Source: Chitinophagaceae bacterium
GTDB lineage: Bacteria > Bacteroidota > Bacteroidia > Chitinophagales > Chitinophagaceae
Length of the DNA: 7,455 nucleotides
Direction of reading: 5' to 3'
Assembly (NCBI GenBank): GCA_947459455.1
Contig: CANHEC010000106.1
Span: 1 to 7,455 of the forward strand
Position numbers and translations under genes: made by a program. The notes under the pieces are model-generated. The model was given only the letters and a program-made list of their open reading frames with translations. It did no database searches and was not told the DNA's origin. This document shows, piece by piece, positions 1-6,000 of the stretch (the first letter of the stretch is position 1; each line of letters begins with the position of its first letter).

Positions 1-19
1 AAACTTTTAGGCCGGGTGC

Positions 20-49
20 TTTGGCTGTGCCGCCACTGCCATACCTTCA
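20..49 (+). promoter_or_regulatory. Weak candidate Bacteroidota-type promoter for the delta-60 repeat gene
   Basis: A TTTG at 20-23 is followed after 18 bases by TACCTTCA at 42-49. The known Bacteroidota pattern is a TTG near -33 and TAnnTTTG near -7. The second box matches only four of its six fixed positions and the spacing is slightly short. The transcript would start around 55, leaving a leader of about 28 nt before the ATG at 83. No Shine-Dalgarno sequence precedes that ATG. The match is weak and could be chance. Confidence 0.2.
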
Positions 50-82
50 AAACCGGATACCCGTTTAATCCCATCTGTTTTC

Positions 83-2968
83 ATGAAAACGACACTGGTT
101 GGCTGCCTGATTGGCCTGGCAGTCCTTGGTATACAAGCTGCCTATGCCCAGCCCGGCCGTATCGACAATAGCTTTAATGTTTTCGAAGATGGCCTGCAAG
201 GCAGTGGCTTTGATGGCGAACTACGCTGCAGCCACCGGCTGGCCGATGGCCGCCTGCTGGTAGGGGGTCTTTTCAATGGCTTTTCGGGCACCATAGTAGG
301 CCGGCTGATGATGCTAAATGCCGACGGCAGCCGAGATACAGGGTTTGCATTGGCAGGTACCGGCTTTAATAGTACAGTAAATGCCGTACAGCCTTACTCC
401 GGTGGAAAGTGGGTAGTGGGCGGCGATTTCAGCACCTACAATACAAGCATTAGCCGAAGAGGAATTGCACTGCTAAATACCAACGGCAGCATAGATGCCG
501 GCTTTACACCAGCCACCAGCCTGGCTGGCGGCGCCAATATCAATGCCGTGGCGGTACAGCCCGATGGCAAAATACTCATTGGCGGCAGCCTCAGCCGCAC
601 CGGGTCGCCTACCCGCTATGGCATTATCCGGCTGGAGCCCAATGGTGCTTTAGATGCCAGCTTTGGCACCGGTAGCGGCATTCCCGCAGGTACCGAGGTG
701 AATAGCATCTTACTGCTGCCCGATGGCGATATCATCATCGGCGGCAACTTCAACACCTACGATGGCACCACCGTGGGGCGCCTGTGCCGGCTAAATGCCG
801 ATGGTAGCCTCGACGCCGGCTTTAATGGGGGTGGCAGCCGGTTTAGCACCGTTGGTACGGTACAGACCCTGCTGGCCATGCCGGGTGGCGCAATTTTGGC
901 GGGCGGTAGTTTTGATGCTTACAATGGCATCAACAGCAGCGGGCTGGTACGGCTGCAAAGCAATGGCGACATCGACAATAGTTTTACCTCGCCTTACAAT
1001 AGCGGGCCCACCACGACCGTAAGGGCCCTGGCACAGCACCCCGACGGCAGTCGCATTTGGGTGGGCGGCCTGCTGGGCGCCACCGCTACCGGCCGGCACA
1101 TAGCCCTGCTTAGTGCTGCCGGCGCTATCGATGCCTCTTTTACGGCCCCGCTCCTGCTATCTACAGTCACCACCGTGGCAGCTCTGCCCGATGGGGGCGT
1201 CTTTATTGGCAACGGCATCAACGCTGCCAGCACCTTTACCAACGGGCCATTGGTGGCCCGCCTCTACGCCAATCGGCTGTTGCCCTCGGGCAGCGCCGAT
1301 GCCAGCTTTATGCAAAGCAGCGGAGTACAATCGTTTGGCACCAGCGTGGCAGGCATTACTGCTATTGCTGTACTGCCCGACGATGCTGTGATGGTGGGTA
1401 GCGCAGGCGGCTTTGCCGGCAGCAGCCTTTTCAGGTATTACAATGATGTTGGCCGCCGCGGCATTGCCAGGCTACAGCCCGATGGCCAGTTGGACGTGGC
1501 TTTCAATGCCGACTCTGGCGCCGTCGGTGTTATTCACAGCATAGCGCCCGATCCCGCTACCGGCCGGGCAGTGGTTGTAGGCGATTTCACTCGTTTTCAA
1601 AGCCAGGCCCGGCAAAGCATTGTGCGGCTGCTGCCCTCGGGTGCTATCGACAACAGCTTTACAGCTACCGGACCCGCCGTAGCTGGCGGCACCAACCTGC
1701 GAGCCGTTCGCCGCCTTTCTGATGGCAGGTGGCTGGTGGCGGGCCAGTTCAAAACATTCAATGGCCAAACGAGCTACTACCTGACCCGCCTGACGGTAAA
1801 TGGCGCCATCGATCCTGGTTTTGCAGCCAATGCTAACTCACTGTTTGACGCCGATGGCACCGGCAGCCTTTTCGACCTGCAGGTACTGCCCGATGGCCGC
1901 ATCCTGGCGGCAGGCAGTATCGGATCGCTTAGTGGCACGGGCGGCGTCAGCCGGCCCTGGGTGAAAATGCTCTCTGCCAACGGGCAGCTCGTTCCAGCTT
2001 TCGATCCAGCTTTTGCCAGCAATACCGGCAGCATCAATGCAGTAGCTGCGCTGCCCGATGGCAGGGTAGCCATTGCGGGCAGCTTCCGCCTGGCCAGTGC
2101 ACCTGCTTCCACCCGGGTAGTAGCAGTGCTGCTGCCAAACGGCGCCCTCGATACCAGCTGGGCAGGCACCACCCGCATCAGCGGCGTGGTCAACCGCCTG
2201 CTGGTGACGCCCAATGGCGAGCTGCTGCTAGGTGGCCAAAACATTACCTACAATGATGCCGGCACCAATCGTACCCGCCAGGGCCTGATGCTGCTGAATA
2301 ATGCGGGCCTGTTGGTGCCCACCAGCTTTACAGCCGACGCCGGCAATGAAACCAATGCCGGTATTGGCAGCTACTACAGCACCGAAGCCGATCCTTTTGT
2401 AGAAGCGATGGCCTTTCAGAATGATGGAAAACTGCTGGTTGGCGGCAATTTCAGGCGCTACGGTGGCCGGCTGGCACATGGCATTGTGCGGGTGTTGATG
2501 GGGCCTGCCGATCCGGCCGGGCTCACCCGGGTATGTGCTGGTAGCTCTTTTACACTGGAGGCACCGCTGACCGGTGCCAGCTACCAATGGCAGGCCAACA
2601 ACGGCAGTGGCTGGAGCAACCTGGCCGACAATAGCATCTACGCCGGCACGGCTACCGCTACCCTGCAGTTCAATAGTACTCCGAGTAGCCTGTACGGCTT
2701 TCAATATCGTTGCCTGGTAGATGCACAGCCCTCGGCCATTGTAGCTACGCTCCGCTTCGAAAGTGTGTGGACCGGCGCCATCGATGATAACTGGAGCAAT
2801 GCCGCCAACTGGAGCTGCGGCATTGTGCCCGATGCCAATACCGATGTGGTGGTGCGGTTTGCCGGCAGTATTTTTTTGCAAACAAATGCTGCCGTTCGCA
2901 GCCTGCGCCTGCAGCAGGGTGCTAACCTGGAAACAGCGCCCGGCGTTAGCTTACAGGTGCTGCGCTAA
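83..2968 (+). CDS. Exported delta-60 repeat (DUF5122 beta-propeller) protein with Ig-like C-terminal region
   Basis: This is a complete 961-residue protein of unknown function, probably exported or cell-surface. The ATG is the only possible start: an in-frame TAG lies at 8-10 with no other start codon between. Residues 1-22 form a Sec signal peptide ending AYA, with likely cleavage before Q23. Residues 24-807 are repeats of about 53 residues, each with a (P)DG(K/R)(I/L)L(V/I)GG strand and an RLnadGslDasF ending, the delta-60/DUF5122 pattern. Residues 809-892 look like a Bacteroidota Ig-like domain (YQWQ, then YRC; C818 and C877 could pair). Residues 896-916 carry WTGA....W....NW.CG..P, common near the end of surface proteins in this phylum, followed by a short beta-rich tail. 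No type IX secretion (T9SS) sorting domain is visible; the chain stops at LQVLR. The repeat-family call is firm. Ligand, partner and location are unknown. Confidence 0.93.
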   Translation: MKTTLVGCLIGLAVLGIQAAYAQPGRIDNSFNVFEDGLQGSGFDGELRCSHRLADGRLLVGGLFNGFSGTIVGRLMMLNADGSRDTGFALAGTGFNSTVNAVQPYSGGKWVVGGDFSTYNTSISRRGIALLNTNGSIDAGFTPATSLAGGANINAVAVQPDGKILIGGSLSRTGSPTRYGIIRLEPNGALDASFGTGSGIPAGTEVNSILLLPDGDIIIGGNFNTYDGTTVGRLCRLNADGSLDAGFNGGGSRFSTVGTVQTLLAMPGGAILAGGSFDAYNGINSSGLVRLQSNGDIDNSFTSPYNSGPTTTVRALAQHPDGSRIWVGGLLGATATGRHIALLSAAGAIDASFTAPLLLSTVTTVAALPDGGVFIGNGINAASTFTNGPLVARLYANRLLPSGSADASFMQSSGVQSFGTSVAGITAIAVLPDDAVMVGSAGGFAGSSLFRYYNDVGRRGIARLQPDGQLDVAFNADSGAVGVIHSIAPDPATGRAVVVGDFTRFQSQARQSIVRLLPSGAIDNSFTATGPAVAGGTNLRAVRRLSDGRWLVAGQFKTFNGQTSYYLTRLTVNGAIDPGFAANANSLFDADGTGSLFDLQVLPDGRILAAGSIGSLSGTGGVSRPWVKMLSANGQLVPAFDPAFASNTGSINAVAALPDGRVAIAGSFRLASAPASTRVVAVLLPNGALDTSWAGTTRISGVVNRLLVTPNGELLLGGQNITYNDAGTNRTRQGLMLLNNAGLLVPTSFTADAGNETNAGIGSYYSTEADPFVEAMAFQNDGKLLVGGNFRRYGGRLAHGIVRVLMGPADPAGLTRVCAGSSFTLEAPLTGASYQWQANNGSGWSNLADNSIYAGTATATLQFNSTPSSLYGFQYRCLVDAQPSAIVATLRFESVWTGAIDDNWSNAANWSCGIVPDANTDVVVRFAGSIFLQTNAAVRSLRLQQGANLETAPGVSLQVLR
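152..2503 (+). repeat. Array of about 14 imperfect ~159-bp coding repeats (delta-60 units)
   Basis: The repeated DG..D.(S/G)F ending falls with its final aromatic residue at protein positions 31, 88, 141, 194, 247, 301, 353, 409, 474, 526, 580, 640, 693 and 749. A last unit without the ending closes near 807. Spacing is mostly 52-56 residues, with 60 at one step and 65 between 409 and 474. Units ending at 88-409 make one set of seven, and those ending at 474 to about 807 make a second set of seven, with the partial motif at 24-31 placed before the first. Units have diverged at the DNA level, though short blocks such as GCCGATGGCAGC-like segments recur. Confidence 0.85.
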
Positions 2969-3068
2969 TGATTGGTCCGTGTATTTTTTGCTCCTTTTCC
3001 AACCCTTTGGGTAAAACCGCCATCCATACAGCATAGCGGGGCCTGCATATCAGCCCGCTGTTTGTATC
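2969..3068. other. 100-nt intergenic gap between the two genes
   Basis: The gap starts with a pyrimidine-rich, T-rich stretch (TATTTTTTG at 2982-2990, then CTCCTTTTCC) and ends with a GC-rich hairpin, listed separately. TATTTTTTG resembles the TAnnTTTG box with one extra base, but no TTG lies at the right distance upstream, so I do not call a promoter. The gap is long enough for a separate promoter and does not rule out co-transcription. An in-frame TAA at 3012-3014 prevents the downstream gene from starting any further upstream than this gap. Confidence 0.6.
3033..3061 (+). promoter_or_regulatory. GC-rich hairpin just upstream of the A2M-like start codon
   Basis: AGCGGG at 3035-3040 is complementary to CCCGCT at 3054-3059. 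The stem extends by a U-G wobble (3034/3060) and an A-U pair (3033/3061), giving eight pairs. An inner CTG/CAG stem (3043-3045 with 3051-3053) closes a five-base CATAT loop, leaving a two-base bulge at 3041-3042. The stem ends seven bases before the ATG at 3069. It could terminate the upstream transcript, but the following U-run is only UUU, which is poor for an intrinsic terminator. It could instead be a 5' leader structure that limits translation. The pairing is directly visible; a function is not shown. Confidence 0.35.
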
Positions 3069-6000
3069 ATGCGCCATTACCTGCTTTGCTGCTTTGCACT
3101 ATTTGCCATGGCCAGCCCTGTGGCGGCCCAAACCCACGAAGTATCGACCCTTGCGCAGCTGAAGCAATGGCAGCGGGCAGCCCCCTTGCGAGGCGCCTGG
3201 CGGGTACCGGCCGATAGCATGGCCCGCTGGACCCTACAGGGCCGCATCAACCTGGACTACCTGCAGCAGCTGGCACCGGCCTGGCTGGGCACCGATAGCC
3301 AGTGGATGCAGGCGCCGCCGCTGCCCACCGGCCACTATGTATCGGTGCGCATTCAAAATCATCAGGTAATGGCCAGCACCTATATCAGCAGCGGACTCAG
3401 CTATCAAAGTATGGCTCATGGCCGGCAGGTGCGCCTGGCCGTATTCGACCAACACGGACAGGTACCCGCCCACCTGCAAGCCCGGCTGGGCAAGCGCTGG
3501 CTGCAATGGTCGATCGCCTCACAAGCCTTTCAACTTAAGCGGCGCCACCGCGATATGGATGAACAGCAGCTGCAGATTTACACACCAGGCGATACGCTCA
3601 TTGGCAGCCTCAGCTTCGATGCATACGAACCCTATCGCTATCGCAACCGGCGCCGATGGCAGCAGTGGCCCGTGGTACGGCAGGTGAGGCGGGCAGGCAT
3701 GGCGGTACGCAACCTGTTCAATGGAAGCTACCAGCGGCGGCGGCAAGCCGGGCGACAACCAGCCAGCTTTATGGTATTCAATAAGCCGCTGTACAAAAAA
3801 GGCGACACCCTGAAACTGAAAGCCTGGGCCACCACTCAAAAGGGACAGCCGCTTAGTATTCCAATGGCAGCCAGCATCCATTATTACTTCCGCGGCGCCA
3901 GCAAAACCGTGCGACTGGATACCCTGCGCCCGGTGCACCCCGGCAGCTACGTGTACAGCTGGCCATTGCCCGATAGCCTGCCGGCCGATATCCGGTGCAA
4001 TGTGTATCTCAGCAGTCTTGAGAAAAAGCCACGGACGGTGAACGGACAGTTTAGCACTGAAGAATATGTGCTGCCCGATGTGTCGAAGTTTGAAGTGAAC
4101 ACCGCCAGCCAATGGCTGCGCAAAGACAGCCTGCCCATCTCGCTGACGGCAACCGATGCCAATGGCCTGTACCTGCCCGATGGCAGGGTGCAGCTCTACC
4201 TGCTCACTACGCAGGTGAATCGCTTTTATGATCAGCGCCTGTTTGTGCCTGACACGCTGTGGCAACGCAGCCTGCCGCTGCAAACAGATGGCCCCACCAC
4301 GGTGCAGGTACCCGCTTTGGCTTTGTCCAATGCCGATTTAGATGTACGATTAGTAGCGGTGCTGCGCAACAGCAGCAATGAAATGAAAGTGGAGGAAAAA
4401 CAGCTGAAGCACCTGGCGGTACAAAAAGAAATCAAGTTTGACCGCGACAGCCAGTACCTCCACATCAGCTATGTAGAAAATGGGGAGGTGCAACCGGTAA
4501 AGGCCGAGCTGAACTACAGCGGCGAACTGGTAGACTACGATACCGTACTGCAATTGCCAGCCCGCCTGCCCATTCACCCGCTGGCCGAGGAGTATGATGT
4601 GACGGTACTGGATGAACTGGGACGGCGCCAACTAACTAAGCGCTACGAGCTAGAGGCCGCCAACTTTGAGCCCACACTCAGCAGCGATAACAACGCAGAC
4701 ACTATTGGCTTTCAGCTACACAACCCCGGCGGCATGCCGGTATGGATCAGCGTGATGCACAACCGCCGCACCCTGTGGCAGCAGCGCACCAGCCAAACAC
4801 ATTTCAGGTGGGCACAGCGCAAATCAAAGCGACGCATGTACACGGCCGTCATCAACTACTACTACCGTGGCGAGCCACAGAACCGCCAGGTACAAATGGG
4901 CGTGTACTACCAAATACTGCAGGTAGCGGCGCAAGTACAGCCAGCCGTGCAGCCCGGCACCACCGATAGCCTGGCAGTAACCGTGACCGACTATCGCAAC
5001 CGGCCGGTGGCCAATGCCAACATTACCGCCACCGCCCAAAATGCGCAATTGCAAAACAGATTTGTGTATCCCAGCTTCCCCTACAACATGCGCTACGATA
5101 AGCAGCGCCGCTGGCAGGCCCCGAAGCCCTACGAAGCAGCCGAAGCTTACTGTAAAACCGACAGCATTGCCGCTCATTTTCCTGCATTGCTCCGCCAGCT
5201 GGGGGCCGATACACTGCCCTACTACCGGCGCCTGACCGATACGCTGGGCTGGCACCTGGTGCGCAGTGCCCACCAGCGTGTGTATCCCGAGTTGGCCGTG
5301 CACCTGCACCACCGCGGCAAGCCGGTACCTGCCTATATACTGTACATCAATAACCAGCCGGCCGACATGTTTTGGCGAAACAGCCAGCGGCCCAACAGCC
5401 ACCTGCAGTACGCCGGTTATGCAAAGCTGAGCATTCGCACCTGGAACCAGCTGCTGCACATCGACAGCATTTACCTGCAGCCACACTACAAGCACGACTT
5501 GTTTGTAAATGTGGCTACCGCCGGCAGTCAGCCCAATGCACGTGCCATCAACATGCCCGACAGCTTGCGCCGCGAAGAAAAAGAGCAGCTCGCCCACTAT
5601 TTCATCCAGCTGGTGGGCGACCGCATGACCGAGGCTGCCTGGCTGTGGAGCAGCAGCGAGCAGCAGGTGCTGGTAGGGTCGTCGCACTACATTGCCGGTC
5701 CTTTTTTGCCGGGCGATAGCCTGCGGCTATACAATGAACGCCGCATCGACATCAAGTTTCCTTTTGAAAAAAACTACGAGTACCGACTAACGCCCAGCAT
5801 GGCCCGGCTGGAGCGAAAGCCCCTGCTGGCTGGCCGCACACCGCTGCGCAATACCAGCAGCAGCTGGCAGCTGGCCGATACCACCTGGCAATACGACCTG
5901 CCCTTGCTGATAGCTGCCAAACCAGACTACCGCCGGCAGTTTAGTACTACCCGCATGCAATACAATAGTAGTGCCGGTATGGCCCGTCTGCAGCTGCAGT

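Noticed and set aside
1..82. Tail of an upstream gene, in the plus frames open at the left edge
   Set aside because: Two frames are open for a short distance, but the translated residues are too few and show no recognisable motif, so no gene can be supported.
83..106. Lipobox-like LVGC at residues 5-8 of the delta-60 repeat protein
   Set aside because: The cysteine is at position 8, which leaves no room for the hydrophobic segment of a lipoprotein signal. A normal signal-peptidase-I site (AYA before Q23) fits better.
2228..2881. Minus-strand open frame of 217 codons opposite the end of the repeat gene
   Set aside because: It is a shadow of the last delta-60 units and the Ig-like domain; its internal repetition only mirrors the sense repeats.
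2972..3217. Small plus-strand frame spanning the intergenic gap
   Set aside because: It overlaps the signal-peptide-coding start of the A2M-like gene in another frame and shows no T9SS sorting domain or other motif. It is neither a real gene nor a lost tail of the upstream gene.
3519..4283. Minus-strand open frame of 254 codons opposite the MG2/MG3 region
   Set aside because: The opposite strand encodes recognisable MG2 and MG3 motifs across the same bases. The antisense product has no recognisable family.
4824..5687. Minus-strand open frame of 287 codons opposite the A2M-like gene
   Set aside because: It lies wholly inside the convincing plus-strand frame. Its translation is rich in residues expected from antisense reading of GC-rich codons (H, V, A, G, Q), with no domain, signal peptide or separate regulatory signal.
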